DNA of 44,492 nucleotides from Methylobacterium jeotgali (GTDB lineage Bacteria > Pseudomonadota > Alphaproteobacteria > Rhizobiales > Beijerinckiaceae), in NCBI RefSeq assembly GCF_022179345.1, contig NZ_BPQR01000002.1, positions 1 through 44,492 of the forward strand, read 5' to 3'. Positions 26,701 to 34,704 of this stretch are shown here, piece after piece; position 1 is the stretch's first letter, and each line of letters begins with the position of its first letter. Under the pieces are notes generated by a model, which worked only from the letters and a program-made list of their open reading frames with translations, was not told the DNA's origin and did no database searches. The translations under genes were made by a program, and so were the position numbers.

Positions 26701-26804
26701 GCGACCAGGCACACGGCCATCAGGAACCACACGAAGGAGCGGTGGCCGAGCGCCCAGTCGGAGAGGTTGAAGCTCTTCACGGTTCGATGGTCCGGCTCGG
26801 TCAC
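23691..26804 (-). CDS. RND efflux permease (HAE-1/AcrB-type)
   Basis: Inner-membrane proton-driven pump of 1037 residues with the usual twelve helices and two large periplasmic loops. Seen: first helix FVWFLMAVCLVAGTIAYRGLG, EEDPPFNIKTMVVQASWPGA, helix-4 proton-relay block GLLVDDAMITVEMM (Asp pair), and the second-half counterpart GIIVRNAVILVSQIEE, in which the Asp pair is absent as expected. Third gene of an adaptor-adaptor-pump operon; GTG at 26804 overlaps the preceding stop (GTGA). Probably controlled by the divergent TetR protein. No outer-membrane factor gene is nearby, so it must use one from elsewhere. Confidence 0.93.
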   Translation of the reverse strand: MTEPDHRTVKSFNLSDWALGHRSFVWFLMAVCLVAGTIAYRGLGREEDPPFNIKTMVVQASWPGATIKDTVEQVTDRIEKELQQLNALDYVRSYTTPGQTTVFVNLRDTTKPSEIQPAFYQVRKRLGDIQGTFPQGVQGPFFNDEFGEVYGNVYGFTADGLTHRQLRDYVESVRTEILKVPNIGKTQLLGPQKETINLDFSTRKLAGFGIDVQALIKTLQAQNAVAASGVVQAGPERVSVRVSGQFASEDSLREINLRINDRFFRLSDVAEISRGYEDPPAALFRVDGKPAIGLAVAMRPNANLLHFGEDLKARMRIVEGKLPIGVGIHLISDQPKIVEEAVGGFTKALVEAVVIVLAVSFISLGWRAGLVVSISIPLVLAIVFVVMQVMGVTLQRISLGALIIALGLLVDDAMITVEMMVARLELGDNLKKAATFAYTSTAFPMLTGTLVTVAGFLPIGFNGSSAGEYTYSLFVVIAASLLVSWIVAVLFAPLIGVALLPKTMKGHHEKPGRLTGLFVAVLRTAMRWRWTTVLICIGLMGLSIVGMTHVQQQFFPSSDRNEVLVDMTLPQNATIAETRRQMDRLEAGLKGDPDIERWSSYVGQGAVRFYLPLDQQLANAFFGQVVIVAKSLEARDRLMARLEERGKREFVGIDVFVNPLSLGPPVGRPIQYRLSGPDLQVVREQALTLASIVAKDKRVGVPTFDWNEPGKVLRVVVNQDKARQLGVTSEDLASILNSVVGGTTITQVRDSIYLVNVVGRAQAIERRSLDTLQSLQVTLSNGSVVPLLAFANIDYDLEQPIVWRRDRVATVTVKATILDATQPPTIVAALQPEIDAFTKALPEGYTLATGGAVEEAAKGQGPIAAVVPIMLLTMAVFLMIQLQSVQKLFLVFSVAPLGLIGVVPVLLIFDKPMGFVAILGILALIGIIVRNAVILVSQIEECEAEGMGPWDAVLEATRHRMRPILLTAAAASLGMIPIAREVFWGPMAYAMIGGIIAATGLTLFFLPALYVGWYRIKAPPRDGTAAGSGTAPAPARA

Positions 26805-27874
26805 GGGAGGGGCTCGTCGGAGAGGCGCACGGCCTGCCCCTCGCTCAGGGAGTGCACGCCGGCCACCACGACGCGCTCGCCGGTCTTGAGGCCGGAGCGG
26901 ACGGCGACCCGGTCCGGGCCCTCCGCCTCGGCAAGCGCGACCTCGCGGCGGGCGACGCTCTTGCCCTCGCCGTCGACGATCCAGACGAAACGCCTGCCGT
27001 CCGCGTCGAGGATGGCGGTGGCCGGCAGCGGGAAGCGCGTCTCGATCGGCTGCGACAGCGAGACGGTGATCGTCGCCCCGAGCCGGAAGGCGCTCGGCGG
27101 GTCGGCGAGCGTCATGCGGATGCGCCGCGTCCGGGTGCGCTCGTCGGCGAAGGGCGCGATCTCGCGGACCGTGCCGATCGCCGTGATCTCGGGCGCGCTC
27201 TGGAGGGAGACGGTGAAGCGCCCGTCCCGCGGCATCGCGCCGATCAACCCCTCGGGGATGTCGACGACCGCCTCCCGGACCTCGGGGCGGGCCACCGTCA
27301 CCACCGTCTGGCCGGCGGAGAGATCCTGGCCGACCTCGGCCCGGCGCTCGGTGACGACGCCGTCGAAATCGGCGTGGAGCTCCGTGTAGCCGATCTGGTC
27401 GCGGGCCTTCTGGAGGCTCGACTGCGCCTGGGCGAGCCGGGCGAGCGCGGTGTCGCGGTTGGCGACCGCCTGATCGAGCTGCGCCTGCGTGACGTTGCTG
27501 CCCTCGATGAGCTTGCGGGTGCGGGTCTCGGTCGCCGAGGCGTTCTCCGACTGTGCCCGCGCATCGGCGACGTCCGCCTCGGCGCGGGTGAGCGCGAAGC
27601 GGGTCACGATGGGATCGAGGGCTGCGAGCCGCTGCCCCTTCTTGACCACGTCGCCGACGGTGACGTCGCGGGCGACGACGCGCCCGCCGATGCGGAAGCC
27701 GAGCTGCGACTGGTAGCGCGGCTCGACGGTGCCGGAGAAGGGCCCGAAGGTGACGCGGTCGAGGGGCTTGGCCAGGGTGTAGAGAACCGGGCGGATCGGC
27801 GGGGGCGGCTCCTCCTTGGCCTGGCAGCCGGCGAGGAGGAGCGCGGCGGCTCCGGCGGCGAGGGCGCGCATCAT
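26801..27874 (-). CDS. RND adaptor (membrane fusion) lipoprotein, second of two
   Basis: Periplasmic adaptor of 357 residues with a lipoprotein signal (LLLAGCQA, lipidated Cys about 17). The lipoyl halves (FRIGGRVVARDVTVGDVV and LHADFDGVVTERRAEVGQ) flank a coiled-coil hairpin rich in Ala/Arg/Gln; the beta-barrel and membrane-proximal domains follow. Two Met codons are in tandem at the start; ATG at 27874 overlaps the first adaptor's stop. Two adaptor genes ahead of a single pump gene suggest a hetero-oligomeric adaptor ring, as in MdtABC-like or TriABC systems (TriABC of Pseudomonas needs both adaptors). Confidence 0.9.
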   Translation of the reverse strand: MMRALAAGAAALLLAGCQAKEEPPPPIRPVLYTLAKPLDRVTFGPFSGTVEPRYQSQLGFRIGGRVVARDVTVGDVVKKGQRLAALDPIVTRFALTRAEADVADARAQSENASATETRTRKLIEGSNVTQAQLDQAVANRDTALARLAQAQSSLQKARDQIGYTELHADFDGVVTERRAEVGQDLSAGQTVVTVARPEVREAVVDIPEGLIGAMPRDGRFTVSLQSAPEITAIGTVREIAPFADERTRTRRIRMTLADPPSAFRLGATITVSLSQPIETRFPLPATAILDADGRRFVWIVDGEGKSVARREVALAEAEGPDRVAVRSGLKTGERVVVAGVHSLSEGQAVRLSDEPLP

Positions 27875-28974
27875 CGGGCGGCTTCCGTCGTCGGGTTCGC
27901 GACCGTCACGGTCTGGCCGGGGCGCAGGAACTGGATGCCCGCCGTCACCACCTCCTCGCCGGCCTCGACGCCGGAGGCGAGCGCGACGGTGTCCGAGCCG
28001 TAGCGATCGATGGCGACGGGCCGCGGCGCCACGGTGTTGGCGGTGGGGTCGCGCACCCAGACCGCCGGCCCGTTGTGCCAGCGGTAGAGGGCCGACCACG
28101 GCAGCACCACCGCCTCCCGCGGCCGGAAGTGCCCGCGCCCGATGACGACAGCGCCGAGGCCCATGGCGTCGGGCGTGCGGCTGAGCCCGACCTTGACCCG
28201 CACGGTGCCCGAGGCCGGATCGACGCTCGGCGCGATCTCCCGAACCGTGCCCGTCGCCGTCACGGAGGGGTCGGCCTGAAGCGACACGTCGACCTGCTTC
28301 GAGTCCGGCGGCGTGGCGAGCAGCGCCTCGTAGACGTTGAACACCGCGTCCCGCGGGCCGTCCTGGGCGATCACGAGCACGGATTGTCCCGCCTGCACCA
28401 CCTGCCCCGCCTCTAGGGTGCGGCTCAGCACGATCCCGTCCACGCCGGATTTCAGCTCGGTGTAGGAGAACTGCTCCTGAGCGGTCCCGAGCGCGGCCCG
28501 CGCCGATTCGACCGAGGCCTGCGCCGTGCGCAGCTGTTGCTCGGCGTTGTCGTAGGCGGGGCGCGTCGTGTAGCCGCTCGCCAGCAGCGTCTCCTGCCGC
28601 CTGAAGCTGAGCTTCGCCTGGGTCAGCACCGCCTCGGCGGAGGTCAGGGCGGCCTGCGCGCTGGAGAGGTTGGCCTGCTGCTCCTGCGGGTCGAGCCGGG
28701 CGAGCACCTGATCCGCCTTGATGTGATCGCCGACCTCGAAGAGCCGCTCCGCGATCTTGCCTGCCGACCGGAAGGAGACGTTGGTCTGTGCCTGGGCCTG
28801 GATGTCGCCGGTGAAGACGATGTCCGCCGGCACCGCTTGGCGCTTCGCCACGAGGGTGCGCACCAGCGTCTGCGCGCCGAGGGGAACGTCCTGCGCGTGC
28901 GCCGGCGCGATCCACGGCACGACCCATGGCGACGCCAGGATCGGCAGCATCAGGAGGCGGGCGACTGGCGACAT
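27871..28974 (-). CDS. RND adaptor (membrane fusion) protein, first of two
   Basis: Periplasmic adaptor of 367 residues with a signal peptide ending APAHA (about residue 27), not a lipobox, so it differs in anchoring from its neighbour. Lipoyl halves FRSAGKIAERLFEVGDHI and LKSGVDGIVLSRTLEAGQ flank a coiled coil (about 95-170); barrel and membrane-proximal domains follow (TVRVKVGLSRTPDAMGLGAVV). First gene of the operon, starting 81 bases from the divergent TetR gene. The palindrome at 29032-29045 between them is the likely operator. Confidence 0.9.
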   Translation of the reverse strand: MSPVARLLMLPILASPWVVPWIAPAHAQDVPLGAQTLVRTLVAKRQAVPADIVFTGDIQAQAQTNVSFRSAGKIAERLFEVGDHIKADQVLARLDPQEQQANLSSAQAALTSAEAVLTQAKLSFRRQETLLASGYTTRPAYDNAEQQLRTAQASVESARAALGTAQEQFSYTELKSGVDGIVLSRTLEAGQVVQAGQSVLVIAQDGPRDAVFNVYEALLATPPDSKQVDVSLQADPSVTATGTVREIAPSVDPASGTVRVKVGLSRTPDAMGLGAVVIGRGHFRPREAVVLPWSALYRWHNGPAVWVRDPTANTVAPRPVAIDRYGSDTVALASGVEAGEEVVTAGIQFLRPGQTVTVANPTTEAAR

Positions 28975-29031
28975 GGCAGGGAGCCTCGCGGCCGTTTCGA
29001 GCGGGTCGGGTGTCTAGCGCTTGATTTACCG

Positions 29032-29045
29032 ACCGTCCAGACGGT
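29032..29045. promoter_or_regulatory. Putative TetR-family operator
   Basis: Palindrome ACCGTC-CA-GACGGT with perfect 6-bp arms, inside a wider imperfect dyad (TACCG...CGGTA, 29028-29047). It lies 10 bases before the TetR gene start and about 57 bases before the divergent adaptor operon. A TTGATT/TATTGA pair (29021-29026, 29045-29050) would place it between the -35 and -10 of the regulator's own promoter, fitting autorepression. Confidence 0.55.
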
Positions 29046-29055
29046 ATTGAGACGC

Positions 29056-29628
29056 ATGGGTGCGACGAGACAGCGGCGTGAGGATCGGGCGGAGGTCATT
29101 CTCGATGCCGCCGAGGCCCTGCTGCGCCGGTCCGGCAGCCGAACGCTGACGATCGATGCCGTCGCGGCGGAGGCAGGTCTCAGCAAGGGCGGCGTCCTGC
29201 ACCACTACGCCTCCAAGGACGCGCTGGTGACGGCGCTGGCCGCCCGCAAGGTCGAGCGCATGAGCGAGGGGATCGGCGCCTGCGCCGAGGCGCTGCGCGG
29301 CGACCCGGCGGCGCTGCCCCTGGCGATGATCGCCCACGCCCGCGGCGTCTACGCCGAGGAGTGCGGCTTCCCCGATTCGCTCCTCGTCGCCACGGCGGAG
29401 AACGATCAGGCCGTCGCGATCATGCGCGGCTTCCTCGACGGGAATCTCGCCTCGATCCGCGACGTCGAGGGGCATGAGGGCGCCGGCGCGGCGCTGCTCT
29501 TCGCGGTCCTCGGCCTGATGATGAGCCGTTCGCTCGGCTTCCATGCCCTGGAGGGCGAAGAACTCGAGCGGCTGTTCTCCGCTCTGGAGGCGCAGGCACG
29601 AGCCCTGCCTCGTCAGCGAGAGACATAG
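29056..29628 (+). CDS. TetR/AcrR-family transcriptional regulator
   Basis: A 190-residue repressor. The N-terminal helix-turn-helix is clear: [31 protein letters not shown] with [12 protein letters not shown] (about residues 15-58). The C-terminal ligand domain ([19 protein letters not shown]) resembles the TetR_C_33-like group of efflux regulators. Transcribed away from the two-adaptor RND operon, with a palindrome between them, so it very likely represses that pump and itself. ATG at 29056; the frame is open upstream but that part overlaps the adaptor gene antisense and was rejected. Confidence 0.92.
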   Translation: MGATRQRREDRAEVILDAAEALLRRSGSRTLTIDAVAAEAGLSKGGVLHHYASKDALVTALAARKVERMSEGIGACAEALRGDPAALPLAMIAHARGVYAEECGFPDSLLVATAENDQAVAIMRGFLDGNLASIRDVEGHEGAGAALLFAVLGLMMSRSLGFHALEGEELERLFSALEAQARALPRQRET

Positions 29629-29696
29629 ACCAAGGAGCTGTAACTCAGAATTGTATACTTTACGGCGCGTTAACCGGGCCGGCCGATCCTCCGGCC

Positions 29697-31430
29697 ATGC
29701 TGTTTCGTGCCAGAACTTCCTCCGCGCCGGCGGCCGTCCCCCCCGATGCCGCCGTTGAATGCGCCCCTTCGGTCACGGCCGAACCGCCGCGGGTGCCCGC
29801 AAGCGACGTTCTCGACGTGATCGAGAGCGACGTGCTCTCGGCGATCGAGGCGGTCGGCCGCTCCATCGGCCTCGCCCGCGTCGAGGTCGGGGAGATGCGC
29901 TCCGCCTTCGCTGGCATCCGCGCGCAGATGGCGGCGCTCGCCGAGCAGGCGCAGAGCGCGGCCGGCGCCAGCGCCGAGCTCGTCGCGCAGACCGACGCGC
30001 TGGCCGGCGCCTCCGGACAGATCACCGCGGCGATGGCCGAGGCCGCGCGCCAGGTCGACCGGGCCGCGCAGCGCGGCGCCGAGGCCGGCACCATCATCGT
30101 CGGGCTCGCCGAGGCCGGCAACGAGATCGCGGGGATCGTCGACACCATCTCGGCGGTCGCGCGGCAGACGAACCTGCTCGCCCTCAATGCGACCATCGAG
30201 GCCGCCCGCGCCGGGCCGGCGGGCAAGGGCTTCGCGGTGGTGGCCGGCGAGGTCAAGGCGCTTGCCGTCCAGACGGCCGGTGCCGCCGACGACGTGCGCC
30301 TGCGGGTCGCCCGCCTGCGGACGGGCGCCGAGGCCTCCACCGGCGCGATCGGTGCCGCGGTCGAGGCCATCGACGCGATCCGTCCCTCCTTCGCCCTGGT
30401 GCGCGACCTCGCCGATTCGCAGGCCGCGACCCTGGCCGAGATCGCGGCGGGCGTCGGCCGGACCGCCGACCTCGTGTCGAGCGTCCACGGCGAGGCCGAC
30501 GCGGTGCGCAACGCCACCGTCGGCCTCGACCGGCAGGCGGTGGCCGTCGAGGAGGCCGCAGCCCTCTCCAACGAGCAGGCCTCCGGCCTCGCCCGGCGCT
30601 TCGTCGCGGTGATGCGCCAGAGCGAGATCGGCGACCGCCGCCGCCACGACCGCCTGCCGGTCGACCTCGCGGTGCGCCTCGCGGACGGCCGCTCGACACG
30701 CTCCATCGACCTCAGCGAGGGCGGCCTGCTGCTCGCCGCCCCGCAGGGGGCGCCGCTGCCGGTCGGGACCACGATCCGCTGCGAGGTCGAGGGTCTCGGG
30801 CCGATCGCGGCCCGCATCGTCGGCTCCGGGCCGATGGGCCTCAACTGCGCCTTCGAGCCGGTGCCCGAGGCGGTGACCGGCCGCCTCCGGGCCCGGCTCG
30901 CCGAGACCCGGACCGAGTACGCGCCGCTCATCGCCCGCGCACAGGGGATCGCGGCCCGCGTCGGCCAGCGGTTGGAGGCGGAGATCGCCGCCGGACGCCT
31001 CGCGGAGGCGACGCTGTTCGACACCGACTACGCGCCGATCCAGGGCACCAACCCGCAGCAGTACCGCACCGCTTCGACCCGGCTGCTCGAGGAGATGCTG
31101 CCGGGCTTCCTCGAGCCCGAGCTGGCGCAGGACAACCGGATGCTCTTCTGCATCGTCACCGATCGGAACGGCTTCCTGCCCGTTCACAACCGGCAGTACT
31201 CCCAGCCGCAGCGGCCCGACGATCCGGTCTGGAACAACGCCAACGCGCGCAACCTGCGCATCTTCGACGACCGCACCGGCATCACCGCCGCGCGCTCGCA
31301 GCGGCCGGCGACGATCCAGGTCTATCGCCGCGAGGTCGGCCGCGACGTCTACATGGTCCGCGAGATCGACGCCCCGATCCGCGTCGGCGGCCGCCACTGG
31401 GGCGCCTGCCGCACCGCCTACCGGCTCTGA
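29697..31430 (+). CDS. Soluble methyl-accepting chemotaxis-type protein with PilZ domain and C-terminal sensor domain
   Basis: A 577-residue protein without membrane helices. The MCP signalling domain spans about residues 60-310, with the hairpin tip [27 protein letters not shown] followed by [15 protein letters not shown], the site that contacts CheA/CheW. A PilZ domain follows (about 314-400: [13 protein letters not shown] and [12 protein letters not shown]), which has the c-di-GMP binding signature RxxxR plus a D/N-x-S-xxG variant. The last 135 residues ([30 protein letters not shown]) form a sensor-type domain found at the C-terminus of other cytoplasmic MCPs. It could couple c-di-GMP to chemotaxis. 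No che genes nearby. Confidence 0.9.
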   Translation: MLFRARTSSAPAAVPPDAAVECAPSVTAEPPRVPASDVLDVIESDVLSAIEAVGRSIGLARVEVGEMRSAFAGIRAQMAALAEQAQSAAGASAELVAQTDALAGASGQITAAMAEAARQVDRAAQRGAEAGTIIVGLAEAGNEIAGIVDTISAVARQTNLLALNATIEAARAGPAGKGFAVVAGEVKALAVQTAGAADDVRLRVARLRTGAEASTGAIGAAVEAIDAIRPSFALVRDLADSQAATLAEIAAGVGRTADLVSSVHGEADAVRNATVGLDRQAVAVEEAAALSNEQASGLARRFVAVMRQSEIGDRRRHDRLPVDLAVRLADGRSTRSIDLSEGGLLLAAPQGAPLPVGTTIRCEVEGLGPIAARIVGSGPMGLNCAFEPVPEAVTGRLRARLAETRTEYAPLIARAQGIAARVGQRLEAEIAAGRLAEATLFDTDYAPIQGTNPQQYRTASTRLLEEMLPGFLEPELAQDNRMLFCIVTDRNGFLPVHNRQYSQPQRPDDPVWNNANARNLRIFDDRTGITAARSQRPATIQVYRREVGRDVYMVREIDAPIRVGGRHWGACRTAYRL

Positions 31431-32227
31431 GGACCGCCGTCGCTCATGGGAAGCACCGGCGGGGGCTCCTCGCGGCGCAGGGCGACGCCGCTGGTGCCCT
31501 GGGCGAACATCACCCGCAGCAGCCCTGCGACCTGATCGGCCGCGGCCTCGATCGAGAGCCCGTCCTGTCGGATGTTCGAGATGCAGTTGCGCCGGGAATC
31601 CGGCAGGCCGACCTCCGGTGCGAAGGTGACGTAGCAGCCGAGGCTGTCGGCCGCCGAGAGGCCGGGCCGCTCCCCGATCAGCATCACCAGGCAGCGCAGG
31701 CCGAGCCGCGCGCCGATCGGATCGCCGAGCGCGACGCGCGCTTGGCTCGCCACGACGACGGGAGCGAGGCTCAGGCCGGCGGCCCGGATGCGCCCGGCGA
31801 GCGCCGCGGCCATCGGCACCGCGTTCAGCGTCACCGCCGTCGCGGAGAGCCCGTCGGCGATGGCGATCCCGACATCGAAGCCCGACCCGGCGGCGGCGAG
31901 CGCCGTCTCCGCGTCGGCATGGAGTGTCCGGCCCCGGTCGGGCCGGCGCAGGTACTCCGCACGGTCGGTGACTGAGGAGCGCACGGCAAGCGAGTCGAGG
32001 CCCTGCTGCGTCAGCGCCTCCCGGATCGCGTCCGCGTCCATCGCCGTCCAGACGGCCTCGCGGGCGCGGGCGTGATCGAAGTTGAAGGCCAGCGCCGCCT
32101 GGGTCGGCACGCCCGAGCCGTGGGCGCCGAGAGCGATGCGGGCCTGGGTGAGCCCTCGCAGGTCGCGCAGGGAGCGGAGCGGCGCCTCCGCGGCCTTCCC
32201 GGCCGGCTCCGTCACGTTGCGGTTCAT
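31418..32227 (-). CDS. eutC: Ethanolamine ammonia-lyase small subunit
   Basis: Adenosylcobalamin-dependent enzyme subunit, 269 residues; with EutB it splits ethanolamine to acetaldehyde and ammonia. Family blocks: [29 protein letters not shown] [27 protein letters not shown], and the B12-region [19 protein letters not shown] with [14 protein letters not shown] [18 protein letters not shown] at 32227 overlaps the eutB stop (ATGA). Its 3' end overlaps the MCP gene's by 13 bases (convergent). No eutA reactivase or microcompartment shell genes are in the window, so this is the simple, cytosolic form of the pathway. Confidence 0.95.
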   Translation of the reverse strand: MNRNVTEPAGKAAEAPLRSLRDLRGLTQARIALGAHGSGVPTQAALAFNFDHARAREAVWTAMDADAIREALTQQGLDSLAVRSSVTDRAEYLRRPDRGRTLHADAETALAAAGSGFDVGIAIADGLSATAVTLNAVPMAAALAGRIRAAGLSLAPVVVASQARVALGDPIGARLGLRCLVMLIGERPGLSAADSLGCYVTFAPEVGLPDSRRNCISNIRQDGLSIEAAADQVAGLLRVMFAQGTSGVALRREEPPPVLPMSDGGPQSR

Positions 32228-33627
32228 GCACCCCTCCCAGACAGGAGCAGCGAGGCGTCCGCGAAGGCGCTCGGCAGCCGGCCGGTGGCGTCCGCGAGCA
32301 GCCCCTGCCGGTCCACGATCCGCGTCTCCCGCAGCCACGCCTCGAACTCGGGGGCCGGAGGGCGGCCCAAGGTCTCGCGGGCGAAGACCGCGTCGTGGTG
32401 GGAGAGCGACTGGTAGTTCAGCATCACGTCGTCGGCGCCGGGCACGGTGATGACGAAGTTGACGCCCGCCGCGCAGAGCAGCGTCAGCAGGGCGTCCATG
32501 TCCTCGCCGTCGGCGTTGGCGTGGTTGGTGTAGCAGACGTCCACTCCCATCGGCAGGCCCAGCAGCTTGCCGCAGAAATGGTCCTCCAGCCCGGCGCGGA
32601 TGATCTGCTTGCCGTCGTAGAGGTACTCCGGCCCGATGAAGCCGACGACCGTGTTGACGAGGAGCGGATCGAACTCCCGCGCCACCGCGTAGGCGCGCGC
32701 CTCCATGGTCTGCTGGTCGACGCCCCAGTGCGCGTCCGCCGAAAGGGCCGAGCCCTGCCCCGTCTCGAAATACATGAACTGCCCGTCCGCCGGGCACCGC
32801 CCGAGGGCACGGCCGGCCTCGGAGGCCTCGCGCAGCACGGCGAGGTCGACGCCGAAACCGGCATTGGCCTTCTGCGAGCCGGCGACGGACTGGAACACAA
32901 GGTCGACGGGCGCGCCCCGCGCCATCGCTTCGATCGCCACCGTGACGTGGCCGAGGCAGCAATGCTGCGTCGGCACGCCGGTGCGCAGCCGCAGGGTCTC
33001 CAGCAGATCGACGATGCGCAGGTAGTCGGGCAGCGTGTCGGTCGCCGGGTTGACGCCGATCACCGCGTCGCCCGAGCCCATGAGCAGTCCGTCCAGCGCA
33101 GAGATCAGGATGCCGGCCGAGGCGTCCGTCGGGTCGTTCGGCTGGTTGCGGGTCGAGAGTCGTCCCGGCAGGCCGATGGTCGAGCGGAAGCGCGTCACCA
33201 CCGGCCGCTTGGCGGCGACCGCCACGAGGTCCTGAAGGCGGCAGATTTTCGAGACGGCGGCGACCATCTCCGGCGTCAGGCCGGGCGCGAGGGCTTCGAG
33301 CGCCGCCCGGTCCGCCGCCGGCGACAGCAGCCACTCGCGGAAGGCGCCCACCGTCAGCGAGGCGACGGTGGCGAAGGCCGCGGGATCGTGCCGGCGGGCG
33401 ATGAGGTCCGAGACCTCGTCCTCCTCGGACGGGATCAGCTCCTGCTCCAGGAAGGTCTTCAGCGGCAGGTCTGCGAGAGCGATCTGCGCGGCGAGCCGCT
33501 CCACGGGGCCCTCCGCGCCGATGCCGGCGAGCTGGTCGCCCGAGCGCTCCGGCGTCGCCTTGGCGAGGAGCGTCCTGAGATCCGCGAAGGCGAAGCGCGT
33601 GCCTTCGAGGGTCGTGAGATAAGCCAT
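32224..33627 (-). CDS. eutB: Ethanolamine ammonia-lyase large subunit
   Basis: Catalytic TIM-barrel subunit, 467 residues, close to the usual length of about 455-465. Conserved stretches: RSTIGLPGRLSTRNQPNDPTD, GDAVIGVNPATD, GVPTQHCCLGHVT, FQSVAGSQKANAGFGV and MGVDVCYTNHANADGEDMD. ATG at 33627 was chosen because MAYLTTLEG matches family N-termini; the frame extends a further 18 codons. First gene of eutBC, 50 bases after the HDAC-like gene on the same strand. The acetaldehyde produced would need an aldehyde dehydrogenase from elsewhere. Confidence 0.95.
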   Translation of the reverse strand: MAYLTTLEGTRFAFADLRTLLAKATPERSGDQLAGIGAEGPVERLAAQIALADLPLKTFLEQELIPSEEDEVSDLIARRHDPAAFATVASLTVGAFREWLLSPAADRAALEALAPGLTPEMVAAVSKICRLQDLVAVAAKRPVVTRFRSTIGLPGRLSTRNQPNDPTDASAGILISALDGLLMGSGDAVIGVNPATDTLPDYLRIVDLLETLRLRTGVPTQHCCLGHVTVAIEAMARGAPVDLVFQSVAGSQKANAGFGVDLAVLREASEAGRALGRCPADGQFMYFETGQGSALSADAHWGVDQQTMEARAYAVAREFDPLLVNTVVGFIGPEYLYDGKQIIRAGLEDHFCGKLLGLPMGVDVCYTNHANADGEDMDALLTLLCAAGVNFVITVPGADDVMLNYQSLSHHDAVFARETLGRPPAPEFEAWLRETRIVDRQGLLADATGRLPSAFADASLLLSGRGA

Positions 33628-33677
33628 GGAACTCTCTTGAGCGGAGGAACCCGGTCGCAACGGCCGGGCGCGCCCTT

Positions 33678-34595
33678 TCACGATTTATGCCGCGCTCCGT
33701 CCCAGGCCGCCATGGCCTCGAAGACGAGGGCGTGGCGGGCGGCGAGCGCCTCGACGTCGCCTCCGTAGCCGCCCCCGATCACCGCGACGAGGGGGATGCC
33801 GCGAGCCCGCGCCTGCTGGACGACGAGGCGGTCGCGGGCGGCGAGCCCGGCATCGCTCAGGGACAGGCGTCCGAGACGATCCTCGGCATGGGGGTCGACG
33901 CCGGCATTGTAGAACACGATGTCCGGCGCCAGGGCGTCGAGGAGCGGCGGCAGGCGCTCGGCCAGCACGGCGAGGTAGCCCGCGTCGTCGAGGCGATCCG
34001 GCAGGCCGATGTCGAGATCACCGGGGATCTTGGCGGAGGGGTAGTTCCGCTCGGCATGGACCGAGAGGGTGAACAGGTCCGGCGAGCGCGACAGGCAGTC
34101 GGCGGTGCCGTCGCCCTGGTGCACGTCGAGATCGACCACCAGCGCCCGCGCGATCCGTCCCTCCGCCTGAAGGGCGCGCGCCGCCACCGCGACATCGTTG
34201 AACACGCAGAAGCCCGCGCCCTGCTCCCGGCGCGCGTGGTGGCTGCCGCCGGCGGTGCTTCCGGCGAGCCCTTGCCCGAGGGCGAGCCGCGCCGCGGCGA
34301 GCGTCCCTCCGACCGAGGCCCGCGAGCGCGCCACGACGCTCTCCGTGACCGGCAGGCCGATGGAGCGCTCCACCGCGCGGGGCACCGCAAGGCCGAGCAC
34401 CGCCTCCACGTAGGCGGCGTCGTGGGCCTGCCTGAGAAGCGGCGCGTCGGCGGGCTCGGGCCGCACGAAGCCCTCCGGAACGAGGCCGGAGGCGACGAGA
34501 TACTCCGCCAGCCGCGCGTACTTCCGCATCGGGAAGCGGTGCCCCTCGGGCAGGCTGGCCTCGTAGGCCGGGTGGAAGACGATCGGAACGGGCAA
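33678..34595 (-). CDS. Histone-deacetylase-family protein (zinc amidohydrolase)
   Basis: Bacterial class IV-like HDAC relative of 305 residues. Zinc-site and charge-relay motifs are intact: GGSHHARREQGAGFCVFND (tandem His), VDLDVHQGDGT (Asp-x-His), GVDPHAEDRLG (Asp) and GGGYG. Relatives deacetylate acetylated polyamines, acetyl-lysine or acetoin-pathway compounds; the substrate here is unknown. The only usable start in frame is TTG at 34595: an in-frame TGA lies upstream and no ATG or GTG intervenes. It precedes eutBC on the same strand by 50 bases and may be co-transcribed. Confidence 0.9.
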   Translation of the reverse strand: MPVPIVFHPAYEASLPEGHRFPMRKYARLAEYLVASGLVPEGFVRPEPADAPLLRQAHDAAYVEAVLGLAVPRAVERSIGLPVTESVVARSRASVGGTLAAARLALGQGLAGSTAGGSHHARREQGAGFCVFNDVAVAARALQAEGRIARALVVDLDVHQGDGTADCLSRSPDLFTLSVHAERNYPSAKIPGDLDIGLPDRLDDAGYLAVLAERLPPLLDALAPDIVFYNAGVDPHAEDRLGRLSLSDAGLAARDRLVVQQARARGIPLVAVIGGGYGGDVEALAARHALVFEAMAAWDGARHKS

Positions 34596-34704
34596 GGAGG
34601 ACCGGCTCGGCGACGGAGAGGCCTGTCATACGGCTGAAATGCGGGGCCTGTTAGGGCCGTTCCCGGTTCGGGCGCGGTCGCGCCACGCGGTGGGAGCGTT
34701 CAGC

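Noticed and set aside
23928..27389. A 1153-codon plus-strand frame
   Set aside because: It is antisense to the RND pump and adaptor; composition is His/Arg/Asp/Gly-rich as expected for shadow frames in GC-rich DNA.
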